Source: Anaerolineales bacterium (GTDB taxonomy: Bacteria; Chloroflexota; Anaerolineae; 4572-78; J111). From it: DNA of 64,000 nucleotides. The position numbers and the translations under genes were made by a program. Shown one piece after another: positions 40,972 through 50,766 of the stretch; position 1 is the first letter of the stretch, and each line of letters opens with the position of its first letter. Under the pieces are notes generated by a model, which ran no database searches, was not told the DNA's origin, and saw nothing but the letters and a program-made list of their open reading frames with translations. Where the stretch lies: contig JABTUW010000002.1 of the NCBI GenBank assembly GCA_015075185.1, positions 868,001-932,000 on the forward strand. Reading direction: 5' to 3'.

Positions 40972-41910
40972 TCAGCGGTCAAGGGGCTTTACCTTCACCT
41001 CAGGGAGAAGCCGTTCCACATCAGACCGGCGGCTCTCCCCCGTGCCTTCAGCCAGCACCGAAGCTGCGCTGGCGGCGGCGGCCCATCGTAGCGCCTCCCG
41101 CCAGTTATCCCCCCGCGAAAACCGCCAGGCCAGTATCGCCGAAGCTGTGTCGCCGGCTCCGGCGGCGTTGACGGCATGCTGCCGGGGGGCGACGGCGTGG
41201 TAGGAGCCTTCCGGCAGCAGGGCTAAAATTCCTTCCGCGCCGGAGGTCAGCACCAGGGCCGGTAATTTTTCCCGTTCACGAACGGCTTGTCCAGACGTCT
41301 GGAGGTCGGCCAGGGTCTGCGCGTTCGTGTTGAAGGTCTGGTTAAACTCGACGCGGTTCATTTTAAGAATGGTGGGCCGGGCCGGAACCGCTTCCGCCGC
41401 TGGCGGGCCGGAGCTATCAACCAGGATGGGAATGCCGGCGGCGTGGGCCATTTCCGTCAGGGCGCGATAATAAGAAAGTGGAAGGCCCGGCGGGAGAGTG
41501 CCGGCGGCAACGACCCAGGCCGCCTGGGGTAGATGCGCCCGGTAGCGCTGTAGCAGATCGGCGGCATCGGCGGGGGGAACAGGCAGCGCCCCGCCGATAA
41601 TGTGACTGTGCTGGTGATGGCGGGTCTCCACGATCACATGGGCAATGCGGGTCTCGCCTTCCAGCCAGATCAAATCGTGCCGGACGCCATATCTGTCCAG
41701 CAGTTTTGCCAAAGCCTGGCCGGCCGACCCGCCGAGAAAGCTCAAAGCCAGGGTGTCAATTTCAAACGTGCGCAGCGCCACCGCGGCATCAAGACCCTTG
41801 CCGCCGACATAGTCCACCATGCGAGAAGCGCGCATCGTAGCACCGGGCTGAAATTCGTCAATAAAGATCACTCGATCCAGGGCTGCGTTGGGCGTAACCG
41901 TCAGAATCAA
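40972..41910 (-). CDS. PfkB-family hexose-phosphate kinase (1-phosphofructokinase-like)
   Basis: Phosphorylates a sugar phosphate or hexose with ATP, as FruK and tagatose-6-phosphate kinase do. The 312-aa protein opens with 'MILTVTPNAALDRVIFID', has the PfkB signature 1 region 'YVGGKGLDAAVALR' and signature 2 'HAVNAAGAGDTASAILAW', which contains the catalytic Asp. The 'GGKGxN' motif has Asp where most 1-phosphofructokinases have Asn (GKGLD), a change at the sugar-binding site that may shift the substrate. It stands alone, convergent with the lipoprotein gene and divergent from the secreted three-repeat protein. Confidence 0.86.
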   Translation of the reverse strand: MILTVTPNAALDRVIFIDEFQPGATMRASRMVDYVGGKGLDAAVALRTFEIDTLALSFLGGSAGQALAKLLDRYGVRHDLIWLEGETRIAHVIVETRHHQHSHIIGGALPVPPADAADLLQRYRAHLPQAAWVVAAGTLPPGLPLSYYRALTEMAHAAGIPILVDSSGPPAAEAVPARPTILKMNRVEFNQTFNTNAQTLADLQTSGQAVREREKLPALVLTSGAEGILALLPEGSYHAVAPRQHAVNAAGAGDTASAILAWRFSRGDNWREALRWAAAASAASVLAEGTGESRRSDVERLLPEVKVKPLDR

Positions 41911-42226
41911 AGGCGGCCTCCCGCTGAGGAGAGGCGGCTGCCAGCCGAACCGGGTTGGTTAGTCACTATTTTCATCCCAGATTATCCTCAAACAAATTTG
42001 GAGAAGTTGCTTCTCGGCGCTCACTATACTATGGCTCGCCGATAATATCAATATTGGACTGATGCAGGGGGTCTGTAGGACAAGTTGTCAACTTGTCCCA
42101 CAAAACCGGCAGAGGGTTATGAATTGACGCTCAACCGGAATCGTGTTATCTTACGCAGTTATTACCAACCGCCCAGGGGGAGAAGTTCGTCCGGGGCGGA
42201 AGGAGAGTCACAAGGGAAGGGGATCC
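41911..42226. other. Intergenic region, 316 bp
   Basis: Divergent spacer. It contains the 10-bp palindrome at 42078-42098 and no gene; no clear -35/-10 pair is seen. Confidence 0.5.
42078..42098. repeat. Small perfect palindrome
   Basis: GGACAAGTTG-T-CAACTTGTCC, 10-bp arms around one base. It has the style of the TAGGACGA palindrome at 20142-20176. Confidence 0.7.
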
Positions 42227-44026
42227 ATGATGAAAAAAACAATTATCCGCATCCTCGGCTTGGTCGTATTATTTGCAGCGACGGTTATTCCGGCCTGGGC
42301 CGGCCAGGGAGTGGGCAGCAGCCCTTATGTGGCCGAACTGCTGGTCAGCGGCTTGAATGCGGGCAATCTTAACCCCGGTCAGGAGTATTGGTACGCCTAC
42401 AGCAGCCTTGATTTAGGCGACCCGGCCTACAATTCGATTGTGCTCAGCCTCAATTTTGAAGCCGAGGGCCGGGCTATTGCCGGCCGGGTTAATTTCCAGG
42501 TTTTCAATTTCGGGCAGGTGGATGCCTGGCTCAAAGACAACAGCGGCCCGGTTGAGAACCTGGGCCTGGGCACGCCCGCCAGCGCCGATTTTGATGTGAT
42601 TACCGGCGAGCGGCTGTGGTCTGGCCCGCTCGCGCCCGGGGAGGTCTACTACGTGCGCATCTTCAACCTTTCGCCCAGCCCGGTGCGCTTTCGATTAACG
42701 GCGATAGGTCAAAAGAGCAGCCCAATTGACATTTCTAGAGCAGTGGATCAGATTAATTTGGGTGTCGAGGACAAAGCCGCGGCGATTCCTGCAGCGATGA
42801 GCGTCCCGGTTGAAACTGAATCCTCAATGGTAGGACGTGAGCCGCTCCTGACCCCGCCCAATATTTCGGCGGCTTTGCCCAAACTGCCGGATGACACCTC
42901 CCCCACCTCGACCCATTGGTTGCTGGCGGCTCAGGCCATCAACGGGCTGCCGCCCCAGGAAGCCGCTGCCTGGCTCATGGCGGCGGCCAAATTGGGCTGG
43001 CTGCCTGTGGGCGATAATGCCCCGGCGCTGACGCCCTTTAATCCTTACGACCAGCCGGTTACGTCGAGTGGAGGGGGCCAAGGCGGCGGTGGCAGCGGCG
43101 CGGGCGCGGCGGAAGAGGTTGCGGCAGTGCCGGTCAACCCCAACGAAGGCCAGAGCATCTATCCTAACCAGCCGTTGAAACTGCTGGCCGGGGCTAACAC
43201 TGGCCGCCTGGGGCCGAATGCGGAACACTGGTATACCTTTACCCCCGGCAAGGTGGACGGTAAACTCATCGAAAATATGTCGTTGAGTATGTTCTTTACC
43301 CCCGGCGAGCCGAATGTTGCCCGGCAGGTCATTTTTGAGATGTTCACCGGCAGCCAGTACCAGATTTGGGAACGCGGTACGCCCGACGATATGGAGCACT
43401 TTGGCGCTGGCTCGTGGGTTTCCAGGGACGGCGATTACATCACCGGCGAGCGGCTGTGGCACGGCACGGTGGTAGACGGCGACCAGTACTTTGTCAAAAT
43501 CACTAATGGCACCCGGCAGTGGATTGACTATCACCTCATCACCGGCGACATCGTCAACACCGAGCTGGGGCCGAAGTTTGCCACCGCCAAACCTCTTGCC
43601 CCGGCAACGCCGATGGGCGACGACATCGGCTCGCCGCTGCCCATCGGCAAGGGACACAACCGGGGCCACCTGGCGGCGGGCGAGGATATCTGGTTCAGCT
43701 TTGAGAACAAGAATTACGACCCAGATAAATTTGAGTTTCTGAATTACCTGATCGAACTCAACCACACGCCGGGAGCCGGCTATGTGACCAATTACGTCAA
43801 TCTGGAAATCTATCCCTTCCAGGAGCAGCAAATCTGGCGGCGCGGCGATACGGATCAAATCGTCCCGCTGGGTGCGGGCAGCGACCTGAAGTATGATAAG
43901 GCGACCGGTATGCACACCTGGGTTTGGAACGGCCACCTGGTATCCAATACGACCTATTTTATGCGGGTCCGCAATGACTCCGTGATTGATATAGATTACG
44001 ATTTGTTCATCCAGCAGCGGCGTTGA
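42227..44026 (+). CDS. Secreted protein with three pre-peptidase-like beta-sandwich repeats
   Basis: 599-aa exported protein; the signal peptide (1-25, 'VIPAWAGQG') starts at ATG 42227, chosen for the AAGGGGA upstream. Three modules of about 120 aa each share 'G-x-L/N-x-P-G-x-E-x-W-Y-x-F', 'ITGERLWxG', '(Y)Y-x-V-R/K-I-x-N' and a final Tyr-x-Leu strand: residues about 30-165, 305-430, 455-599. A Gly-rich spacer ('SSGGGQGGGGSGAGAAEE') separates module 1 from 2. The fold resembles bacterial pre-peptidase C-terminal (PPC)-like domains, which often sit beside secreted proteases, but there is no protease domain. Probably a cell-surface or extracellular glycan/protein-binding protein. Confidence 0.78.
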   Translation: MMKKTIIRILGLVVLFAATVIPAWAGQGVGSSPYVAELLVSGLNAGNLNPGQEYWYAYSSLDLGDPAYNSIVLSLNFEAEGRAIAGRVNFQVFNFGQVDAWLKDNSGPVENLGLGTPASADFDVITGERLWSGPLAPGEVYYVRIFNLSPSPVRFRLTAIGQKSSPIDISRAVDQINLGVEDKAAAIPAAMSVPVETESSMVGREPLLTPPNISAALPKLPDDTSPTSTHWLLAAQAINGLPPQEAAAWLMAAAKLGWLPVGDNAPALTPFNPYDQPVTSSGGGQGGGGSGAGAAEEVAAVPVNPNEGQSIYPNQPLKLLAGANTGRLGPNAEHWYTFTPGKVDGKLIENMSLSMFFTPGEPNVARQVIFEMFTGSQYQIWERGTPDDMEHFGAGSWVSRDGDYITGERLWHGTVVDGDQYFVKITNGTRQWIDYHLITGDIVNTELGPKFATAKPLAPATPMGDDIGSPLPIGKGHNRGHLAAGEDIWFSFENKNYDPDKFEFLNYLIELNHTPGAGYVTNYVNLEIYPFQEQQIWRRGDTDQIVPLGAGSDLKYDKATGMHTWVWNGHLVSNTTYFMRVRNDSVIDIDYDLFIQQRR

Positions 44027-44032
44027 TAATCG

Positions 44033-45262
44033 CTAGCCCTTTTCGGGGGAAGGAGAATCTGTAGCGGGGACGGTGAATATCACCGTTGTGCCTTTTTTCT
44101 CTTCACTCTCTATCCAAATCTGCCCACCATTCTTTTTAACCATCTCCTGACATAGAATCAACCCCAGACCTGTCCCCGCCTCTTGGGCGGTGCCGGGCGT
44201 GGTATGATGGACATCAAGCTTGAATAGTTTAGCGATATTTTCCGGACTGATACCGAGGCCGGTATCGCAGACCTTGACCTCGACCCATTTTGCATCCGGC
44301 TGGTCTGGCGAAACACCATTGCGATGAGCCGATAACGTTACCTGGCCTTCTGCCGGAGTAAATTTGAGCGCATTAGAGGTTAAGTTGCGGATAATGGTAT
44401 CAATCATATAACTATCGGCGTAGGCAAAGAGCTCCTCTTCAATTGTATGGTTCAGCCGAATTCTCTTGCTGATAGCCGTTTCTTGCAGTAAGGCCACCGT
44501 GTTCTCGGCCAGCTCGTGCAGGTCAACCGGGCCGGGGTCATATTCTATCCGCTCTTGTTGCAGCCGGGACCAGGTTAACAGGTTTTCCAGTAAATTGAAG
44601 GCGGTCCGGGCTGACCGGTAAACACTCTGGGTCATGGCCGCAATGTCTGCATTGCTTAAATGTTCTAGCCCCTCTAACATAAGTTCCGCGTTGCCTAACA
44701 AAACCTGGAACGGGTTACGCAGATCATGTGAGATGATAGAAAAAAGTCTATCTTTATCTCTGTTGGCGCTTTGGAGGGCTGTTTCGGCTTCCTGACGCTG
44801 TTTAATCTCATTTTCCAAAATCTCATTTTTGGCATTTAACTGGTTGACCAATTTTTCTAGCTTGCTTCTCTGGTGGTAAAGGTCAAGGAAAATACGGGTC
44901 TTGCTGAGCAAAATTTCTGGAATAAAGGGCTTGCTCAGAAAATCAACCGCCCCGGCGTCATATCCTTTGCAGTGATGATACTCGTCTGAGAAGATAGCAC
45001 TCACAAAAATGACGGGCAGATTGGCCGTGCTGGGATTACCCCGCAATAATTCGACCAATTCGTAGCCGTCCATCTCCGGCATTTGAACGTCCACAATGGC
45101 CAGACAAAAATCGTGTTCCAGGGTTAAGCTCAGGGCCTCGAATCCGGATGTGGCTTGAATAATTTCGACATCCAATTGGGTCAGGAGCTTTTCCAGGGCA
45201 TAAAGATTTTGAAGTTTGTCGTCAACTGCCAAGATTCTAGGTTTTGATCGAGGTTCATGCAT
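44033..45262 (-). CDS. Receiver-histidine kinase hybrid (soluble)
   Basis: 409-aa cytoplasmic signalling protein. An N-terminal receiver (about 8-125) carries D15, the phosphoacceptor D58 ('AIVDVQMPEMDGYEL') and the conserved Lys in 'FLSKPFI'. A short coiled coil leads to a HisKA-type dimerisation helix with 'LFSIISHDLRNPFQVLLG' and a GHKL ATPase: 'LTSNALKFTPAEGQ', 'VKVCDTGLGISPENIAKLFK', 'GTGLGLILCQEMVKKNGG'. The receiver comes first and no membrane segments are present, so the protein receives phosphate or partner signals from the large hybrid kinase encoded 50 bp upstream in the same run. It is the last gene of the operon. Confidence 0.9.
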   Translation of the reverse strand: MHEPRSKPRILAVDDKLQNLYALEKLLTQLDVEIIQATSGFEALSLTLEHDFCLAIVDVQMPEMDGYELVELLRGNPSTANLPVIFVSAIFSDEYHHCKGYDAGAVDFLSKPFIPEILLSKTRIFLDLYHQRSKLEKLVNQLNAKNEILENEIKQRQEAETALQSANRDKDRLFSIISHDLRNPFQVLLGNAELMLEGLEHLSNADIAAMTQSVYRSARTAFNLLENLLTWSRLQQERIEYDPGPVDLHELAENTVALLQETAISKRIRLNHTIEEELFAYADSYMIDTIIRNLTSNALKFTPAEGQVTLSAHRNGVSPDQPDAKWVEVKVCDTGLGISPENIAKLFKLDVHHTTPGTAQEAGTGLGLILCQEMVKKNGGQIWIESEEKKGTTVIFTVPATDSPSPEKG

Positions 45263-45312
45263 GGGATATTCCTGGATTAGAAAGCCTGATCAAACTTGCC
45301 TTTTTATAAACT

Positions 45313-48300
45313 CTAGTTATAGAGCCAGACCTGCAACATAGAAAACAGCCGGTCAACCTCAATGGGTTTGGATAAGTAATCGTTGGCTCCGGCAGCCAGG
45401 CATTGTTCGCGGTCACCTTTCATGGCTTTAGCAGTCAGGGCCAAAATGGGTAAAGTTTTGAACTGCTGCTGGGCGCGGATATGCCGGGTAGTTTCATAGC
45501 CATCCATAACCGGCATCATAATATCCATCAAAACCAGATCAGCCGGTTCCTCCGCTAACAGATCCAGAGCTTTTTGACCATTTTGAGCAATGCGGACAAT
45601 CAGCCCTTTATCAGATAACAGCTTGGCTAAGGCGAATGAATTACGCATGTCATCATCAACAATCAAAACCTTTTTGTTTTTGAGCAGTTCATCCTTATTG
45701 TACAACTGCCGGATGGTTTGCTGTTTATCTTCCGGCATATCGGCTACCACCCGATGAAGGAACAGAGCCGTCTCATCCAGCAGCCGCTCCGGCGATTTCA
45801 CCCCTTTGACGATAACGCTATCGGCGTATTTCATCAGTTCAAGATTTTCTTCGGGGGTCAGCTCCCGGCCGGTATAAACAATGACCGGGCATTTGGATGC
45901 GGCCATATGGCCGTTCATCCGGTTGAGCACTTCAAAACCACTCATGTCGGGCAGACTCAAATCCAAAATCATACAATCAAAATTCTGTGTCCTTAACAGG
46001 TCGAGAGCGGTCTGGCCCCGGTCAGCCTCACTGATTTGCACATCGCTGCCGCCTAACAGTTTCTTAATGCTGCGCCTGGAGTTAGCATCGTCTTCAACCA
46101 ACAGCAGTGATTTAATATCTTTGGACATGAACTGCTCAATTTTTTGGAACGATTCAGCCAGATGTTCCCGGCTGACCGGCTTGGTCAGATAGCCCAAGGC
46201 CCCTTTCCGATAAGCATCCAATATCTCTTCATCCACCGACATGATATGCACGGGAATGTGCCGGGTGGCATGATCACTTTTTAAAATTTGTAGTACTTCC
46301 CAGCCGCTGATGTCGGGCAGGTTGAGGTCCAGAATAATAGCCTCAGGCATATAAGTTTTAACCAGGGCCAGCCCGGTGCTACCCTCTGCGGCAACCAGGC
46401 ACTTAAAGCCTTTTTTGTGGGCAAAATCATAGACAATTTTGGCAAATTTAGAGTCATCTTCAATGACCAGCAGAATTTTGTCGCCCGCTTTCAAGCTGGC
46501 CCGATCATCAGCGAAAGCGGGTTGAGCTACCGGAGTGAGGGCAGGCTGGGTAGAAATGTGTTTGGGCTTGTGCCCATTGGATCTTTCTGGTTCTGCCAGT
46601 TGTACTTTTGGTTGCTGGGTTGGCTCACCCGCCTTTTTCTCAATCGGTAAATATAAAGTGAAGGCGCTGCCCTGGCCCTTTTCACTTTCGACATTGATTT
46701 GCCCGCCCAACTTGTTAGCCAACTCTCTGGAAATGGACAGGCCCAGGCCGGTACCGCCATACTGGCGGCTGGTACTGCCATCGGCCTGCTGGAAGGCTTC
46801 AAAGATAATTTTTTGTTGATCCGGCGTCATGCCGATGCCTGTATCAACCACGCTGATGGCAATGGCCTGGGTGGGATCCAGCCCGCTGCGAGATAAGTTT
46901 ATATTGGCTTCTGGACGATAAACATTGAAGCTGATGCTGCCAGCTGAGGTAAATTTGAACGCATTAGAAAGCAGATTTTTGAGAATTTGCTTAATCCGCT
47001 GCGTGTCGGTTTCGATGCTGGCCGGCAGGTCATCGGCCATGTTGATGTACAGGTCAAGCCCTTTTTCTTTGGCTACCTGGGTAAATTGTGTCTGAACCGT
47101 GCTGACCAACTCGGTTAGGGGCATGGCTTCAAAGTGAAAAACCATCTGGCCGGATTCTACTTTGGATAGGTCCAGGATGTCGTTGATCAGGTTCAGTAAA
47201 TCATTCCCGCCGCTGTAGATAATTTTGGCCGATTCAACCTGTTCCTCGCTGAGATTACCTTCTTCATTATTGGCCAGGATGCGGGCCAGAATGAGCAGAC
47301 TGTTTAAGGGGGTGCGCAGTTCGTGGGACATATTGGCCAGAAACTCAGATTTATATTTGCTGGCCAGGGCTAATTCTTCGGCTTTCCGTTCCAGGTCCTG
47401 CTGGGCCGTTTTTAATTCCTGATTCTGCCGGTCCAGAACCGCTTGTTTCTCCTGCAAGATCCGGCTGTTTTCCTCTAATGCCGCCGCTTGCTCCTCTAAC
47501 TGGGCATTGGTGCCTTCAAGTTCCGACTGTTTCTCTCGCAGCTTAGCTTCTGAGGCCCGCAAACTCTCTGTTTGTGTTTCCAGTTCCTCATTAGCCACCC
47601 GCAACTCCTCACCCTGGGCCTGCAACTCTTCAGCCTGCTGCTGGGTTCGGGCCAACAATTCATTGATACGGGCGCGGGCCTGGACCGTATTGAAGGCGAT
47701 CGCAATGTTGGCCAGCGCCGTTTGGATAAATTCATACTGGGTCTGGGTAAAATCGGTTAACGTGCCCATTTCAATGGCCCCAATAACCCGATCATTGTAC
47801 ATGAAGGGGAAGACCATAATATTTCTGGGAGGCGTCTCGCCCAAACCTGAGCGAATGGTGATGTAGTCGTTGGGGACATCGGTGATGAACACGGGGTGTT
47901 TTTCAAGCGCAACCTGTCCCACTAACCCTTCCCCAAATTTGAAGGTAGCCGGCTTTTTACTGCTATAGGCATAGCTGCCCATCAACTCCAGGGTGTGATC
48001 CTCAACAATGTACAGAGCGCCAATCTGGGCCTGAAGGTAACTGCATAATTGTTGAATAATGCCGTTGGCCAGGGTCGGTAGATCCTGTTCGCCCTGCATT
48101 TTGTCGTTCAGTTGGGCCTGACCGGTGGTTTGCCAGATCTGCCCTTCTAAAGTTTTGTTGGCAAGCTCGGTTTCTTCTCTGGCCTGGTCGGCTTTTTCTT
48201 TGGCCAATTCGGCTTCTTCTCTGGCCTGAGTTGTTTGTTCAAATAAGCGGGCATTGGCAATGGCAATGGCCACCTGGTTGGCCAGTGACCGCAGCAAGTT

Positions 48301-49887
48301 AGCATCGCTTTCGTCCAGGCCACCAATCTCATCCTCCTGCACATCCAGAACACCGACCACCTGCCCTTCCACGATAATCGGAATGGCCATCTCAGCGCAA
48401 GTATCAGGCAACAGAGGATTGGACAACCAATCCTCGGCTTGACGCACATTATCAACCAGGACAACCTCGCCGGTCCGGGCAGCGCGGGCCACCAGGCTGG
48501 TTGGCGCGTACAAAGAAATGACATGACCCTGGGCTTTCATTGTTGCGCCAGCCTCGCCGGTACTGGCGCGCATAATCAGCACGCTTTGACCCGCGTCATT
48601 CGTATTATCTTCAGCCAGGGTGTAGGTCTGAACATGGTAGTAATCAAAGCTGTCTTTGATTTGATTGACCACCTCTACCAATAACTCTTCCAGGTTGAGG
48701 ACAGCGTTGAAGTGCCCGCTAAGCTTGGCGACGATTTTCAAACGTTGGGTGTAGTTTTCTAAACCCGCCAGAGTGTGCCGTAACTGCGTCGCCATATCAT
48801 TGAAAGTGGTAGCTAGTTGGCCGATCTCATCCCGGCTGTTTGTGCCAGGCACAACTACGTCCAACTGTCCGGCTTTGATCTGTTCTGCGCGGGCTACCAG
48901 GGCAGCGATGGGTCGAACGATAAAGTTACGTCCCAGGCCAAGTGCGGCCAGGCTGCCCAGCAAAGCCAGCACCCCAACTGCCATCAAATTGGTGGTCACC
49001 AACTGGTCACGGAGATGGGTTGTCGCCGCCGTTGAGGCGGCCAGGCTGAATACTGCCACCGTTTCATTGCCAATTACCAGGGGCGCATAGATCACGCGAT
49101 AGGCTTCACCCTGGATGCTGACCTGACCTCGTGTGATTTGTCCCTGTGCTGCTTGAGTCCACAGCGGGAGATCTATCTCAAAGGTGTTGTTAAGATCAGA
49201 TTGAGCGTCGGCGGTGGAGATGGCGCTGAGATTGCCCTGGGCGTCAAACAGCGCCAGCAAGGGGTCCGTCCGCTCAAAGTTCAAGGTAAACAGGGCGGTG
49301 TTATCCAACAAGCGGCCGATGGTCAACGCACCCACTACCTGGCCTGCCGATGTTTTAAGGGGCCGGACCACCACCAGCAACCAACCCTGCCCCGTCGGTA
49401 CCAACTTGGTTGCCTCGATTTGGATAAGTCCTAGCCGGTTAAACCGATCCAGTTCAGGGGGCACGGCTCCTACTTCAAAGTTTCCTTTCACACCCAGCGT
49501 TCGACCGTCAACATCCATGACTTGCAAATAGCTTAAGTCTGTTGAGCGAACAGCAGTGGCCAGCAGCAGACCCTTCACCATCGCTTCGTCGCCCTGTTGG
49601 GTGGCGTCGAGCAAGGCGGGGTCACTTACCAACCTGGCCGCGCTGATTAATAGATTGGCCTCAAGTTGGGCGAATTGCTGTCTGATGACTCGCTCTTCCT
49701 GTTGCAGCCGGGTAGCGACGGTATCGGCTTCCAGCCGGTTTAGGCCGGTAATGGTCAGCGCCAGCGTCGCGGCGAGCGTCAGCCCGAGAGGGACCAGCGT
49801 GAGCAATAGCAACTTGCCGGCGATGGGTAAGTTCTTTAGGGTTCCAAGTAATTCCCCAGGGAAGGTCGGTAAATGTTGTTTGCTCAT
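45313..49887 (-). CDS. Giant hybrid sensor histidine kinase (HAMP-GAF-GAF-HisKA-HATPase-REC x3)
   Basis: 1524-aa inner-membrane sensor. Two membrane helices (about 25-48 and 293-318) bracket a ~240-aa periplasmic double-Cache-like sensor; HAMP follows (about 320-372), then GAF 1 (about 395-545), a coiled coil, GAF 2 (about 590-740) and a long Glu/Gln-rich coiled coil. HisKA has His855 in 'FLANMSHELRTPLNSLL', and the GHKL ATPase has 'LLSNAFKFTSAGSI' and 'DTGIGMTPDQQKIIFEAFQQADGS'. Three receivers (about 1137-1255, 1262-1380, 1406-1524) end the protein, with acceptors in 'ILDLNLP', 'ILDLSLP' and 'LMDIMMP'. It is preceded by the PstS-like lipoprotein gene and followed by the receiver-kinase gene, so it may sense that binding protein. 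A Hpt partner is not visible here. Confidence 0.93.
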   Translation of the reverse strand: MSKQHLPTFPGELLGTLKNLPIAGKLLLLTLVPLGLTLAATLALTITGLNRLEADTVATRLQQEERVIRQQFAQLEANLLISAARLVSDPALLDATQQGDEAMVKGLLLATAVRSTDLSYLQVMDVDGRTLGVKGNFEVGAVPPELDRFNRLGLIQIEATKLVPTGQGWLLVVVRPLKTSAGQVVGALTIGRLLDNTALFTLNFERTDPLLALFDAQGNLSAISTADAQSDLNNTFEIDLPLWTQAAQGQITRGQVSIQGEAYRVIYAPLVIGNETVAVFSLAASTAATTHLRDQLVTTNLMAVGVLALLGSLAALGLGRNFIVRPIAALVARAEQIKAGQLDVVVPGTNSRDEIGQLATTFNDMATQLRHTLAGLENYTQRLKIVAKLSGHFNAVLNLEELLVEVVNQIKDSFDYYHVQTYTLAEDNTNDAGQSVLIMRASTGEAGATMKAQGHVISLYAPTSLVARAARTGEVVLVDNVRQAEDWLSNPLLPDTCAEMAIPIIVEGQVVGVLDVQEDEIGGLDESDANLLRSLANQVAIAIANARLFEQTTQAREEAELAKEKADQAREETELANKTLEGQIWQTTGQAQLNDKMQGEQDLPTLANGIIQQLCSYLQAQIGALYIVEDHTLELMGSYAYSSKKPATFKFGEGLVGQVALEKHPVFITDVPNDYITIRSGLGETPPRNIMVFPFMYNDRVIGAIEMGTLTDFTQTQYEFIQTALANIAIAFNTVQARARINELLARTQQQAEELQAQGEELRVANEELETQTESLRASEAKLREKQSELEGTNAQLEEQAAALEENSRILQEKQAVLDRQNQELKTAQQDLERKAEELALASKYKSEFLANMSHELRTPLNSLLILARILANNEEGNLSEEQVESAKIIYSGGNDLLNLINDILDLSKVESGQMVFHFEAMPLTELVSTVQTQFTQVAKEKGLDLYINMADDLPASIETDTQRIKQILKNLLSNAFKFTSAGSISFNVYRPEANINLSRSGLDPTQAIAISVVDTGIGMTPDQQKIIFEAFQQADGSTSRQYGGTGLGLSISRELANKLGGQINVESEKGQGSAFTLYLPIEKKAGEPTQQPKVQLAEPERSNGHKPKHISTQPALTPVAQPAFADDRASLKAGDKILLVIEDDSKFAKIVYDFAHKKGFKCLVAAEGSTGLALVKTYMPEAIILDLNLPDISGWEVLQILKSDHATRHIPVHIMSVDEEILDAYRKGALGYLTKPVSREHLAESFQKIEQFMSKDIKSLLLVEDDANSRRSIKKLLGGSDVQISEADRGQTALDLLRTQNFDCMILDLSLPDMSGFEVLNRMNGHMAASKCPVIVYTGRELTPEENLELMKYADSVIVKGVKSPERLLDETALFLHRVVADMPEDKQQTIRQLYNKDELLKNKKVLIVDDDMRNSFALAKLLSDKGLIVRIAQNGQKALDLLAEEPADLVLMDIMMPVMDGYETTRHIRAQQQFKTLPILALTAKAMKGDREQCLAAGANDYLSKPIEVDRLFSMLQVWLYN

Positions 49888-49911
49888 AGGAGTACCCTCG
49901 TCGCTGTCTGG

Positions 49912-50766
49912 TTACTTGTCCAGGGTAATGCCTTGCTCCGTTAACAATGTTTGAGCTTCAGGGCTGGTGATAAAGTCGAGAAACGGCTGCATTTTGGCGG
50001 CATTGGCCGGCAGATAAGCCACACCTACCGGACGGGTATAAGGATAGTCCCCGTTGAGATCCGCTGGATCCTGGCCATCAATCACCACAGGATTAACTTT
50101 CAGATTCCCCAAGCGGATACCGCCATAGGCCAGATAGGCAATCGCATGGGTCGTACTCGCCAGCGCCGCCTTCAAGTCATCTTCGCTGGTAAAGACTACC
50201 GCCCCAGCCGTAAAGGCCGCCTCTCCAAAAAGCTCTTGACGTAAAATTTTGGTGTTGGTTTCTTCTTCATCCCGGACCAGGACGCTGATGGCAGCATCTG
50301 GGCCACCAACCTCCGACCAGTTCTTGATTTTCCCCAGGAAGATATCCCTCACCTGTTGGCTCGTCAGGCCGGCAATAGAGACGTCAGAACTCGTGGTCAC
50401 CACGACTTTTTCGGTGCCAAAATGGAGATAGGCGATCCCATCGGCCAATTCTGAGTCTTTGGGTGGACGCGACATTGTCCCCAAGTCAAGCTGCTCTGCT
50501 AACACGCCTTTAACGCCCCCACTGGAGCCTGCGCCGGACAGGAATTCGAAGGCCAGGTCATTATGTTGGCGGCGATAGGCCTCGGCCAGATGCTTTAGTA
50601 TGGCGGTCGTGCCGCCCGAGCCTGAGATTGTCAAGGTCGTCTGGGGGACGATGGTTGGCGTGGGCCTGGTCTGAGCCGCCGCATTATTGCAGGCAGCCAG
50701 CGTTAATGCGACCAGGGTGATGAACAGGCCCATCAGAAATGCAGGCTTTTGTGGTGCAAGTTTCAT
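49912..50766 (-). CDS. PstS-like substrate-binding lipoprotein
   Basis: 284-aa periplasmic/surface lipoprotein of the phosphate ABC binding-protein fold. The start at ATG 50766 is supported by CAGGAAGGAACAG upstream; it gives a lipoprotein signal with lipobox 'LTLAAC' at about Cys25. The mature protein opens 'TLTISGSGGTTAILKHLAEAY' and keeps 'FEFLSGAGSSGGVKGVLAEQ', the S-G-S-G-x-T... and SxxGxG-type anion-binding turns, 'DLGTMSRPPK', 'IFLGKIKNWSEVGG' and 'YPYTRPVGVAYLP'. There is no PstCAB permease here, so it may serve as a sensor subunit for the hybrid kinase rather than as a transporter component. Anion could be phosphate or a similar oxyanion. Confidence 0.86.
   Translation of the reverse strand: MKLAPQKPAFLMGLFITLVALTLAACNNAAAQTRPTPTIVPQTTLTISGSGGTTAILKHLAEAYRRQHNDLAFEFLSGAGSSGGVKGVLAEQLDLGTMSRPPKDSELADGIAYLHFGTEKVVVTTSSDVSIAGLTSQQVRDIFLGKIKNWSEVGGPDAAISVLVRDEEETNTKILRQELFGEAAFTAGAVVFTSEDDLKAALASTTHAIAYLAYGGIRLGNLKVNPVVIDGQDPADLNGDYPYTRPVGVAYLPANAAKMQPFLDFITSPEAQTLLTEQGITLDK

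Noticed and set aside
42824..43936. 370-codon minus-strand frame opposite the secreted three-repeat protein
   Set aside because: Antisense to a protein with signal peptide and three matched repeats; no start-site support.
49912..50766. Complete phosphate ABC transporter operon
   Set aside because: Only the binding protein is present; no PstC, PstA, PstB or PhoU gene adjoins it.
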